Assembly: GCA_002482845.1 (NCBI GenBank)
Contig: DLGT01000054.1
Span: forward strand, 1-33,344
Length of the DNA stretch: 33,344 bases
From: Saprospiraceae bacterium UBA7687
Lineage (GTDB): Bacteria > Bacteroidota > Bacteroidia > Chitinophagales > Saprospiraceae
Reading direction: 5' to 3'
Of this stretch, positions 17,677 to 25,269 are shown one piece after another. The notes beneath the pieces were generated by a model. That model was not told the DNA's origin. It did no database searches and saw nothing but the letters and a program-made list of their open reading frames with translations. Position 1 is the stretch's first letter. The number at the start of each line of letters is the position of its first letter. A program made the translations under genes and the position numbers.

Positions 17677-18201
17677 GATAGTACCTAATAAGCTTACATG
17701 ACTACTCAATTACTCTTTTGCACCTATGCTAGAAGGTTTTTGGATCATCAAATTCCATTTTGGGGTAGTAATTAAGCTTTCACGGTTTAAGGATGAGGCT
17801 TTAGGACCAGTTCATTAGCTTGTCGTATGATGCAATAGCAATATTCGACGGATGATTCACGCTTTAGGAGTTCGAAATAAGCTTATAGGACAAGTCTTTA
17901 TCTTTCTAAGACTAGACAATAAAGCTTAGAGACAACTCCTTTACCCTTAACGAGAAGTCATAAGCTGTAAAGTATAGGTCGTTAAGCTTTCATCAAAGCC
18001 CAGAAAGTGATTTTGATCCATCCGAAAGCTTCCATTAGAACCCAATTAGTGTTTTTGACTTCCCATAATGTGTTTTGATGGACCTCTTTAGTGATAAGCA
18101 GTCTTGCTTAAGGGTTTATGAGGTCTCCTTTAGGCTTAATGAGTGGATGGGATAAGGATTAGGAAGGTGTAAGATCGATAACTTAGGTCACATATGTAAA
18201 G
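17677..18201. repeat. Sub-array B: about 25 diverged units with AAGCTT
   Basis: Sequence differs from sub-array A but the 21-bp phase continues. AAGCTT or a close variant has its G at 17692, 17776, 17798, 17818, 17861, 17881, 17924, 17964, 17986 and 18028, all within one base of multiples of 21 from the first. Later units keep the column with TTAGTG, AATGTG, TTAGTG, TAAGGG, TAGGCT (18049 to 18134). Unit starts favour AGGAC/AGGAG/TTGAC. Divergence is high, so it is easily missed by a standard repeat finder. Confidence 0.7.
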
Positions 18202-18309
18202 AGAGCATCCATCCAAAATGCCAATGTCAAAAGCTACATGATAAAGGTAAGTGTTTAATATCCTAAATCAAAAAACATCAAAAGGAAAAAGAGTTTAAAC
18301 CAAGATAGA

Positions 18310-18341
18310 TTTATACAAGTCATTATAAAATTGTAAGTTTG
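18310..18341 (+). promoter_or_regulatory. Promoter of the zeta-toxin-like operon
   Basis: TTTA (18310-18313), 20 bases, then TAAGTTTG (18334-18341) fits the Bacteroidota promoter. The start would be near 18348, 22 bases before the ATG of a 33-codon ORF, which suggests that ORF is the first gene of the operon. Confidence 0.5.
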
Positions 18342-18369
18342 CGTTCTTTAATAATTGGATATTTAGAAT

Positions 18370-18471
18370 ATGAATTTATTAAATTTTTGGATAGAAAACG
18401 GACATATTACTTTTATTGATAAAAGGAATGAACGGATAGAAATCAGTATAACAACAAAAGTTTATTGCTAA
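18370..18471 (+). CDS. Possible 33-residue leader or small protein before the kinase
   Basis: ATG 18370 to TAA 18471 encodes MNLLNFWIENGHITFIDKRN followed by ERIEISITTKVYC. It sits just downstream of a good promoter and ends 18 bases before the zeta-like gene. It may be a short partner, a leader peptide, or the remnant of a longer antitoxin. No family is recognised; coding status rests on position only. Confidence 0.4.
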   Translation: MNLLNFWIENGHITFIDKRNERIEISITTKVYC

Positions 18472-18489
18472 TGTGCACAATCCAGATAA

Positions 18490-19065
18490 ATGACTAATAA
18501 GAATTTATTCATAATTGCTGGTTGTAATGGAGCAGGTAAAACTACGGCATCTTATAGTATATTACCCACTGTTTTAAATTGTAAAGAGTTTGTAAATGCT
18601 GATGAAATCGCCAAAGGTCTTTCTCCTTTTCAGCCAGAAAATGTTAGTTTTGAAGCCGGAAGAATCATGCTAAACCGCATAGATGAACTTTTGCAAAAAG
18701 AAGTGGATTTTGCTTTTGAAACCACGCTTGCTACCAAGTCATTCGCTAAAACTGTCAAAAAGGCACAAAATCGTGGATTTGCAGTAACTTTACTGTTTTT
18801 TTGGCTCAATAGCATCGGCCTAGCCAAGCAAAGAGTAGCACTAAGAGTAAGTGAAGGTGGACATAATATACCAGCCGAAGTAATTGAAAGAAGGTATAAT
18901 AGAGGAATAAAAAATTTGTTTGAGCTTTATTTGCCAATTTGTGATAGCGTGATGCTTTTTGATAATTCAGATAAATATCCGAACTTAATCTTTAGAAAAA
19001 AAATCAATCAGAAAATTGAAATTATTGATCAACAAAAATATAATATTATAATCAATGGAAAATAA
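18490..19065 (+). CDS. Zeta-toxin-like P-loop kinase
   Basis: 191 residues. Walker A GCNGAGKTT at 11-19, followed by FVNADEIAKGLSPF (the NADE/D motif that places the catalytic Asp) and FAFETTLAT (substrate-loop motif). The ARG-rich lid is KQRVALRVSEGGHNIPAEVIERRYNRGIKN. All of these match the zeta toxin/UDP-N-acetylglucosamine kinase group (PF06414, PezT-like). Family members phosphorylate UDP-GlcNAc or other small molecules and can block cell-wall synthesis; the exact substrate of this short, single-domain Bacteroidota branch is unknown. Cytoplasmic. The next small gene overlaps its last codons, indicating coupling. No epsilon/PezA antitoxin is seen upstream. Confidence 0.85.
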   Translation: MTNKNLFIIAGCNGAGKTTASYSILPTVLNCKEFVNADEIAKGLSPFQPENVSFEAGRIMLNRIDELLQKEVDFAFETTLATKSFAKTVKKAQNRGFAVTLLFFWLNSIGLAKQRVALRVSEGGHNIPAEVIERRYNRGIKNLFELYLPICDSVMLFDNSDKYPNLIFRKKINQKIEIIDQQKYNIIINGK

Positions 19066-19204
19066 TCAAATAACGGCTCTCCAAGATAAAATAATAGAAG
19101 CCCTAAAAGTTGCCGCTCAAGAATTAATTGAAAATAAAAAACGTAACCATCAAAAAATAGCTATTTCTGTTGACGGTAAAGTGCAAATTGTAATTCCTGA
19201 ATAA
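19055..19204 (+). CDS. 49-residue protein overlapping the zeta-like gene, possible antitoxin
   Basis: ATG 19055 lies within the last codons of the kinase gene (11-base overlap, other frame), stop 19202-19204. The product has an N-terminal helix MENNQITALQDKIIEALKVA (continuing AQELIENKKRN) and a short strand pair KIAISVDGKVQIVIPE. Small helix-plus-strand proteins downstream of zeta-like genes recur in Bacteroidota and are plausible antitoxins or regulators, but this order (kinase first) differs from epsilon-zeta and PezAT. Coding support: overlap, good codon pattern, a clean end. Function is inference. Confidence 0.6.
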   Translation: MENNQITALQDKIIEALKVAAQELIENKKRNHQKIAISVDGKVQIVIPE

Positions 19205-19419
19205 AGATCGGTATAGTTTATCAAAAGTCAATTTTCTGAACAGCGTTGTTTAAAATAAATGTGGGAAAAACTCGCGGATCATCTATTTTTGTGTATTTAG
19301 ATTGGAAAGTCATCATAATTTCGAAGATATTTACACCATTAGATTAGTTATATTAGAATAACGTGAAAATTGTTGGATTTTGGGGTTAAATTGATTGAAA
19401 TTTATAATAAAAGTAAAAG

Positions 19420-22047
19420 ATGGAAGAATCAAAAATAATTTTGCCTTTAAAGTTTGAGGAAATTTTAAAAAGGGATAGAACCATACATAATGTGATATCT
19501 ATTTGCACAGAAAGAATAGAAAGAGTAATTTCAGAAAGTCATTTATTTTTTTTCCCCGAATATACTAATCATGGTATTCATCATATAAATGAATTATTGA
19601 AATGCTCAGAAGAGATTATACATGATGATGCTTTTCTCATCCTAGATTCCAAAAATATTGGAATATTAATTTCTGCAATTTACATCCATGATATTGGGAT
19701 GAGTTTAAACTTATCCCATTTTAATAAGATGATTCGCGACAATAAGCCAGTTTTAGATTTTGATAAAACAACTTTTAAAGAATTATGGAAACAGTATCTT
19801 GAAGAATCAAGCAAATGGACAGATGACAATAAAAAGGCAATATTAGGAAAAGTAACTAGCCCGCCAAATTCATATCAATTTGATAAAAATGAAATCACTC
19901 TAATTGATAGAAGATTTATTGGGGAATTTATAAGAAGGCATCATCCAAGAATTGGTCATGAAATCTTTATTGAAGGTCTTACTATTGAAAATGGTACTTT
20001 TAAATTAATTGATTTAGAACCTTTCGATCTTGTAACAGGTGGTTCAAATATTAGGGAAGCTTTTCAAAAAACGATTGGTTTAATAGCAAGAAGTCATGGT
20101 ATTGACTTTCGGAAAGCGAACTCAGCACTAAAAGATATTGACAATAGCAATTGGATGAATTTCTTGGGTGTTAAAACTACATTTTTAATGGCAATACTTC
20201 GAATTGCTGATTATTTTCTTATAGACTCTAATCGAATTTTTTCAGCCATATTTATGTTTAGAAACTTTGAGAGTCATCTCTCACAGCATGAATTCTTCAA
20301 ACATGATGCGATTTTAGACAGATCAATGGATAGAACAGATATCGAATCTATTCGTTTTACTGTGAAAAGTGGAATTAGTAATAATTTATACTTATCAATA
20401 AAGTCACTTTTTGAGTCAATTCAGACTGAATTAGACAGAACCTGGGCAATTTTAGGAGAAGCTTACAGTCTTCAAAATGATCTGGCAAATCTAAAACTAA
20501 AATATAGACGAGTAACATCCAATTTATTCGGTGATGCATTTACAGATAGTAGTCCCATAGTTTACGGTGAAGTCAAACTAACTTTCAGTCCAACACTTTT
20601 GCCTTTACTTTCAAGAAAACTGTACACAAATAGATTATCTGCTTTAAGAGAATTAGTACAAAACAGCGTAGATGCTTGTCTTTTAAGAAAAATTAATGAC
20701 GATGTCTACAATCCATTGATAGAAATAGAATTTACTGATCAAGAGCTTATAATAAAAGATAACGGAATTGGAATGAATTTTTATGATATCTGTAATTATT
20801 TTTTAAAAATTGGTCGCACTAGCAAAATAGAAAAATATTATTACGAATCTGTTGTGGGGAAATTCGGTATTGGGGTTTTGTCAGTCTTCAACTTAGGAAA
20901 CAAAGCTTTAATCACTACCAAAAGCTATCAATCCAATGAAATTTACGAATTTGAAATCAAAGAGGGGGATGAATTAGATAAAAATATAGATATGAAATTA
21001 GTAGAAATAGATAATTTTGAAGGAACAATGATTAGGATCCCTCTCTTTGAAAATATCATTAATGAGACAATGAGAAAACAGTTAAAACAATACTATTTTC
21101 ATTACTCAGGCGATGTGGAAATAAAGTATTTGACAAAATTTTTAGAATTAGAGTTTAGACTTAAATGGAGAAGTTTTGTTTGTGAAAATACAAAATTGCG
21201 GTGGAATTATAGAAAAAGAATTAAAACACAAGGAAGTCTGCCTGTCGAGTCAAATTACCTTAATTCTTTTTTAGTTCGAGATTTTGAATTTAAAACTTAT
21301 CATAGAGGGTGGAACATACTCAAACGTTCAATTATTATTGATTATGTTGAAACAGGTAAGATGGCTAATATTAATCTATCTAGAGAAATTTGTTCCGTAA
21401 ATCTTGATTATAATGTAATAAGTAGACTATTTGAAGATATCCATGTAGATGTGTATGCGAACATTATATCTCTGAATATAAAAACATTATTATCTATGTA
21501 TAAGAAAAATTACTACTTCAAAGAGAAAGATTTACTTTTACAAAAGCAAACTTTTGAAAGGAAATCGCTAAAGACAGAAATAATATTTTTCAATTCAGGG
21601 TATCTATTTTTTGACGATTTAAAAATAAATAAAAATATAATAATTTTATGTGTTAAGGATGTTAAACCAAAGATAATACTCGACACTATTAAAATTCTCC
21701 CCTCCAATGTCGGAATCTGTTTCACTATACCTAAGGAATTTTTTAGTTTTTCTTTTGAAAATGGTAAGCCGTCAAATTCTTTGTATTTTAACTCTATCAA
21801 AGGAAAGTTAGAAAATATTGACTTAGGAATTTTAAATGGAGTTTCAGGCTACACACATTTGATAAGCTTAAAATCAGAATTTAAAAATTTGTTAGATAAA
21901 GGTGAAGATTTAAAAACTGTTTTTGAAAACAAAATAATCCCATATGATTATGAAGATAGAAAAATTACATTGAAATATTTTTTTGATCTTTACTCTGATA
22001 GAATCAATGAATTAAAAGAGATAGATGACTTAATAATTCTATATTGA
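19420..22047 (+). CDS. HD domain fused to an Hsp90/GHKL-type ATPase
   Basis: 875 residues. N-terminal HD-like metal site: H51/H54/H55 (NHGIHHINELL), H90-D91 (IYIHDIGMSL), RRHHPRIGHE at 172-181, and the late Asp in LRIADYFLIDSNR near 260. After a linker comes a GHKL fold: N-box ELVQNSVDA near 410, G1 box DNGIGM near 447 and G2 box GKFGIGVLSVF near 482. These are the ATP-binding boxes of Hsp90/HtpG, MutL and MORC-type ATPases. The last 350 residues have no recognised domain. HD enzymes cleave phosphates, often nucleotides; GHKL parts clamp with ATP. Such fusions are annotated in bacteria without known function and related ATPases occur in conflict systems. A -7-like TATTTTTG lies at 19284-19291. 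It is next to a toxin-like operon. Confidence 0.85.
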   Translation: MEESKIILPLKFEEILKRDRTIHNVISICTERIERVISESHLFFFPEYTNHGIHHINELLKCSEEIIHDDAFLILDSKNIGILISAIYIHDIGMSLNLSHFNKMIRDNKPVLDFDKTTFKELWKQYLEESSKWTDDNKKAILGKVTSPPNSYQFDKNEITLIDRRFIGEFIRRHHPRIGHEIFIEGLTIENGTFKLIDLEPFDLVTGGSNIREAFQKTIGLIARSHGIDFRKANSALKDIDNSNWMNFLGVKTTFLMAILRIADYFLIDSNRIFSAIFMFRNFESHLSQHEFFKHDAILDRSMDRTDIESIRFTVKSGISNNLYLSIKSLFESIQTELDRTWAILGEAYSLQNDLANLKLKYRRVTSNLFGDAFTDSSPIVYGEVKLTFSPTLLPLLSRKLYTNRLSALRELVQNSVDACLLRKINDDVYNPLIEIEFTDQELIIKDNGIGMNFYDICNYFLKIGRTSKIEKYYYESVVGKFGIGVLSVFNLGNKALITTKSYQSNEIYEFEIKEGDELDKNIDMKLVEIDNFEGTMIRIPLFENIINETMRKQLKQYYFHYSGDVEIKYLTKFLELEFRLKWRSFVCENTKLRWNYRKRIKTQGSLPVESNYLNSFLVRDFEFKTYHRGWNILKRSIIIDYVETGKMANINLSREICSVNLDYNVISRLFEDIHVDVYANIISLNIKTLLSMYKKNYYFKEKDLLLQKQTFERKSLKTEIIFFNSGYLFFDDLKINKNIIILCVKDVKPKIILDTIKILPSNVGICFTIPKEFFSFSFENGKPSNSLYFNSIKGKLENIDLGILNGVSGYTHLISLKSEFKNLLDKGEDLKTVFENKIIPYDYEDRKITLKYFFDLYSDRINELKEIDDLIILY

Positions 22048-22146
22048 TAATCTCATCACTTGGTATAATGCCATTTTATTAAATCATTATGGTATTACTG
22101 ACACAAAAATCAATAATACTAATTATCTTCTAATAATAAATCCATC

Positions 22147-22845
22147 ATGCCAAACACATCCAATCCCAACCACCAAATCCAATTTGTCTATAATTTTAAA
22201 GACCTGGTAGCAACGCCTTTTCAGGGCGATACTAATGCGATTTGTTGGACCCGTGAGTTAATGGGTGATTTTGGAGAGATAGTTAATTCGATAGGAGTGG
22301 ACGACAACATGGTCGAGCTTCATCCCGATGACCTTCTTGAGTTGGTGTTGAATGAACAAGGACAACTTGCTCGTGACATCCTTTTGAATGATATGAAACT
22401 CTTGGAAGCGCACGGTGCATCTCCATCACTGAATATTATCAATTACTATGAAAGAGATGATAGCTATCCGTTTTTTCCTACGGATGTGTATTCGTTCCAT
22501 GTAGATCGTGCGCCTATTGCGGCCGATACTATTTTATGTACCTACTATGGCGCGTGTAGTGAAATCTTGCCTAATGCTCAAGGCACACAAAAAATACTTA
22601 TTCCCGAAATACGTGATGAACTAAAAAAGTTACATGATGGTGCAGATGAAGATTTCGAATCTTTTTTGATTGAAAATTTCTTTGATCTTCACTATCAAGC
22701 AAATCCTGAGGCACAAGCAATCAAATTAGGTTTGGGCCATATTTGCAGATTGGCTATTGACCACCCTGAAAGCAAAGTGCTGCCTTGTCTGCATCGTGCA
22801 CCAAAAGAAAAAAATGGTCAGAAAAGATTGTTGCTGATTTGTTGA
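22147..22845 (+). CDS. DUF1826-like protein with a 2OG-oxygenase-like residue pattern
   Basis: 232 residues, no signal peptide, cytoplasmic. The C-terminal half has FHVDRAP, then DTILCTYYGACSEILPNAQG, and ends LHRAPKEKNGQKRLLLIC. The order H-x-D ... H ... R, with strands between, is the ligand pattern of double-stranded beta-helix Fe(II)/2-oxoglutarate oxygenases and matches DUF1826 proteins (F-H-V-D ... L-C-T-Y-x-G-x-x-x-E ... H-R-x-P ... R-x-L-L). The substrate is unknown. DUF1826 genes in other bacteria often sit beside zinc-regulated GTPases, but not here. It has 99 bases to the HD-GHKL gene and a palindrome right after its stop. Confidence 0.65.
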   Translation: MPNTSNPNHQIQFVYNFKDLVATPFQGDTNAICWTRELMGDFGEIVNSIGVDDNMVELHPDDLLELVLNEQGQLARDILLNDMKLLEAHGASPSLNIINYYERDDSYPFFPTDVYSFHVDRAPIAADTILCTYYGACSEILPNAQGTQKILIPEIRDELKKLHDGADEDFESFLIENFFDLHYQANPEAQAIKLGLGHICRLAIDHPESKVLPCLHRAPKEKNGQKRLLLIC

Positions 22846-22848
22846 ATT

Positions 22849-22881
22849 AAACCTTATAGGTTTTAAAAACCTATAAGGTTT
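22849..22881. repeat. REP-like palindrome, copy 1
   Basis: AAACCTTATAGGTTTT (22849-22864), one A, then AAAACCTATAAGGTTT (22866-22881): a perfect 16-bp hairpin. It lies 3 bases after the DUF1826-like stop and 23 bases before the stop of the opposing TPR gene, so it likely also terminates transcription from both sides. A second copy is at 24275-24307. Confidence 0.85.
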
Positions 22882-22904
22882 GAATCGATGTTTTGTTGAA
22901 AACC

Positions 22905-23744
22905 TTATTTATCAGCTTTTTCATTTCCTATCAAAGCTTGGTTAATCTCTTCTAGGTAAACCCTGTCTATAGGTTCTGTATAATGGAATACCATCTTTTG
23001 ATTGCGGAGATACATTTCTTTTGCTTTGGTGATATGTTCAGAAAATAAGGAGTCGTTCCCCATTTTTTTATGACAAAGCGCTAAGTAATATTGGTTTTCA
23101 GCTAGATCATTTTGGACGCTTTGGAGATTAAGTTGGGTGATGGCTTTATCGTATGCTTCTGTTTCTAAGTACATGACACCAAGGTGTAAGTGGTCAAAAA
23201 CAGAAATTTGATTGGCCGAGTCCAGCATATATTGCTCCATTATGGAGATGGCTTTATCGACGTCGCCCAATTGTTTGTAACAAAGTGCTTTGGCCACCTT
23301 CAGATGATAATGTCCACCTGCAGAGTAACCGATATTTCCTTTGGAGACTGCTTCGAGAGATTCTATATCATCGATGGCTCCCTGATAATCTCTGAAAAAC
23401 ATAAACTTGCACCATCCACGATAACCGATGTTCTCCCTGAAGTTATACTCTACTGCTTTGTCTATTAGGTATTTCCATGTGATAAAGTCACCACTTTTGA
23501 GATACGCTGTGGATTTATTGAGATAAGCATAGGAGAAATGGGGGCATTTTTCGATGGCTTTGTCCAATATTTCTTGGTATTCTCGGCTGTACTGATAATA
23601 TTGGTAAGCATCTTCTGCGATCAGGCAAGCTTCATATTGCAAAGTGTCTTTTTGATAAAGGAAGACGTTGCAATTTTGTGCCGAGCTTATGGTCTGACAT
23701 AAAGCGATTACCCAAACGATGATGTATTTTGTCAACTTTGTCAT
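22905..23744 (-). CDS. Secreted TPR protein
   Basis: 279 residues. A signal peptide (MTKLTKYIIVWVIALCQTISSAQ) precedes a set of TPR-like helical pairs, seen in AYLNKSTAYLKSGDFITWKY, HYHLKVAKALCYKQLGDVDK, HLHLGVMYLETEAYDKAITQ and NQYYLALCHKKMGNDSLFSE. TPR domains scaffold protein-protein contacts; a periplasmic place is likely. The start overlaps the end of the TonB-C-like lipoprotein gene by four bases, so the two are translationally coupled and presumably work together. No enzyme part seen. Confidence 0.85.
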   Translation of the reverse strand: MTKLTKYIIVWVIALCQTISSAQNCNVFLYQKDTLQYEACLIAEDAYQYYQYSREYQEILDKAIEKCPHFSYAYLNKSTAYLKSGDFITWKYLIDKAVEYNFRENIGYRGWCKFMFFRDYQGAIDDIESLEAVSKGNIGYSAGGHYHLKVAKALCYKQLGDVDKAISIMEQYMLDSANQISVFDHLHLGVMYLETEAYDKAITQLNLQSVQNDLAENQYYLALCHKKMGNDSLFSEHITKAKEMYLRNQKMVFHYTEPIDRVYLEEINQALIGNEKADK

Positions 23745-24256
23745 GGCATTATTTCTTTTATTTGACCATCTGTTATTTTGAATATCAAGTATTGGTAGTA
23801 ATCTTTTGGTCCTTTTTTGTCAGAGAGTATCTTCCATCCTTTGAGACTTTTTGTAATGGTCATCAGTTGATCTGTAATGGCTTTGTCAACCTGTTTTTTC
23901 TTATAATCATACCCTGAACTCATCAATCTAAATCGACCCGTCTCACCTTTGCAATTGACTATAAATCGGATACGAATCATACCTGAGTCCTTCGCTTCTT
24001 CCGAAGGTTTAAATTGCGTAGCAAATATATTATCTAAAGCATATTTTTCGCCTTCGTACTGCATCTCTTCATAGAGATTATGGTATTGTTTGGTGTTTTT
24101 TTCGTCACATAAAGTGAAATTGGGATCATCCAATTTGGGATCGTTTGCTATATCGCCCACCATAGAAAGATATCTGGAATCCTTGGGTACAGATAGGTGC
24201 TGACAACTTTGAGTCATGATGATAATGGAAAAGAAAAAGATGATTATTTTGTACAT
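23741..24256 (-). CDS. Lipoprotein with a TonB C-terminal-like fold
   Basis: 171 residues. MYKIIIFFFSIIIMTQSC gives lipobox TQSC. The second half reads SGMIRIRFIVNCKGETGRFR, then DYKKKQVDKAITDQLMTITK and LKGWKILSDKKGPKDYYQYL. This strand-helix-strand order with ...GW.P....G..v... is that of TonB C-terminal/energy-transducer-like domains of Bacteroidota, which bind peptidoglycan or partner proteins. It lacks a TM anchor of a true TonB, so energy transduction is unlikely. First gene of a coupled pair with the TPR gene. Confidence 0.7.
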   Translation of the reverse strand: MYKIIIFFFSIIIMTQSCQHLSVPKDSRYLSMVGDIANDPKLDDPNFTLCDEKNTKQYHNLYEEMQYEGEKYALDNIFATQFKPSEEAKDSGMIRIRFIVNCKGETGRFRLMSSGYDYKKKQVDKAITDQLMTITKSLKGWKILSDKKGPKDYYQYLIFKITDGQIKEIMP

Positions 24257-24274
24257 ATTTTAGGGATTAGCGTT

Positions 24275-24307
24275 AAACCTTATAGGTTTTTAAAACCTAT
24301 AAGGTTT
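24275..24307. repeat. REP-like palindrome, copy 2 beside the RAYT gene
   Basis: AAACCTTATAGGTTTT (24275-24290), one T, then AAAACCTATAAGGTTT (24292-24307). Same 16-bp arms as copy 1; the centre base is T instead of A, i.e. it is its exact reverse complement. It lies 15 bases past the stop of the transposase gene and 18 bases upstream of the lipoprotein/TPR operon. Position beside a REP-associated transposase suggests this palindrome family is mobilised by it. Confidence 0.85.
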
Positions 24308-24322
24308 GAATTTATTATATCA

Positions 24323-25141
24323 TTAGTTTTCATCGATGATCCATTCAGCATTAAAAGATTTATTTTGCTTATATTTTTCGCCAAATGCTAAAAACTGTGC
24401 TCTTCCACCGAACCAATCAAGGGCTTCATGCTTACAGAGTCGAGTTTGAACATCCCAAAGATAAGCCGAGTAACTGCTCCACGTATAGCTTTCATATGCA
24501 TCTGTATAAAAGTGATGGATTGGATTGTGATGGATATAAAAAAGGACATGTTTTTTGTTGAATGCATCATTTGATACGTACTTTCTTCTGAATCCTTTTT
24601 GGAGTAAACTGCCAGTTCGAGACGCTTGTTTGTTGATCGCTTTTGCATAACCGAGCATAAATCCCCTGAATCTTTCCGAAACTACCCACGAGCTTAACTG
24701 ATCTATGAAACTCGCTAGTTTCAGATCTGGTGGATACGCAGGTGATGCGGGATGTGTATCTCCGTGTAGCGCGTATAGATTTAACAAATTCTTGAAATTT
24801 GTCAAATCCGTCGATGCTGCGGCATCTTCTAGATGCATCCTTCTAATCCAAGGCATCACATAATCCTTGTAAAACGTTTGGTTGACAATCTCGAAATCAT
24901 CTAACGCTTTGGCCAAAAGTTGGTCCTGATCAACCACTTTGATAAACAAATGAAAATGTTTGTCTAATAAACAATAACCAAAAGTATCGAAATAGCCTGG
25001 CATCTTTTGACTATATTTATTTAGGAAGTATTTGAAGTTTTCAGTGTTGAAAAAAATGTTTCCTTTGTTAATTCCGCGATTATAAATGTGGTAATATCTT
25101 GTTGGTAATAGTGGAATCGTCATATCATCTTTTGCTGCCAT
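24323..25141 (-). CDS. REP-associated tyrosine transposase (RAYT, Y1/HUH family)
   Basis: 272 residues from ATG 25141 (MAAKDDMTIPLLPTRYYHIYNRG). The HUH motif is H62-F-H64 in DKHFHLFIKV and the catalytic Tyr is probably Y165 in FMLGYAKAINKQ, with the downstream family signature SLLQKGFRRKYV. These are the Y1_Tnp (PF01797) single-strand transposase features; RAYTs cut and move REP palindromes. It has an insert of about 80 residues between HUH and Tyr compared with the compact forms. An upstream Met (25258) would add 39 residues that do not look like family sequence and overlap the promoter, so it was not chosen. All residues look intact. Confidence 0.9.
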   Translation of the reverse strand: MAAKDDMTIPLLPTRYYHIYNRGINKGNIFFNTENFKYFLNKYSQKMPGYFDTFGYCLLDKHFHLFIKVVDQDQLLAKALDDFEIVNQTFYKDYVMPWIRRMHLEDAAASTDLTNFKNLLNLYALHGDTHPASPAYPPDLKLASFIDQLSSWVVSERFRGFMLGYAKAINKQASRTGSLLQKGFRRKYVSNDAFNKKHVLFYIHHNPIHHFYTDAYESYTWSSYSAYLWDVQTRLCKHEALDWFGGRAQFLAFGEKYKQNKSFNAEWIIDEN

Positions 25142-25159
25142 TTTTCTTAATTTTTTTTG

Positions 25160-25167
25160 CAAAAATA
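25160..25167 (-). promoter_or_regulatory. -7 promoter element for the RAYT gene
   Basis: On the minus strand TATTTTTG matches TAnnTTTG and ends 18 bases before the chosen ATG. No matching TTG was found 20 bases further upstream. It also supports the short start over the 25258 Met. Confidence 0.35.
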
Positions 25168-25269
25168 CAAAATATTTATGATCTATTTGCCTACCATACA
25201 TGTGGTCATAGATTTCTAAAAATGACGATGAATGCATACGTGTATTTACAAGCTTCATTTATTCCAAGC

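Larger units (their letters stand above)
17341..18201. repeat. 861-base region in strict 21-bp register (41 units)
   Basis: Cutting the sequence every 21 bases from 17341 aligns recurring words in the same column without one insertion or deletion up to about 18201. Column 16 is G in 11 of the first 16 units and in about 14 of the next 25; columns 13-15 are nearly always A/T; column 9 is mostly a pyrimidine. Two subfamilies exist (listed separately) but share one phase. 21 bp equals two helical turns, so column 16 stays on one face of the DNA. No frame on either strand stays open across it (TAA and TAG recur in the repeat itself), so it is not a heptad-repeat gene. Beyond 18201 the pattern fades. 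Function unknown; iteron-like binding array, curved DNA, or a decaying satellite are possibilities. Confidence 0.75.

Noticed and set aside
17341..18201. CRISPR array or plasmid iterons
   Set aside because: Units are contiguous with no spacers, no cas genes are near, and no rep gene or origin context is seen. Iteron-like binding remains possible but not as a replication origin.
24388..24648. Overlapping frame inside the RAYT gene
   Set aside because: Shadow of the transposase frame, with no family likeness.
25142..25258. 39-residue extension of the RAYT protein
   Set aside because: It covers a probable promoter element and does not look like family sequence.
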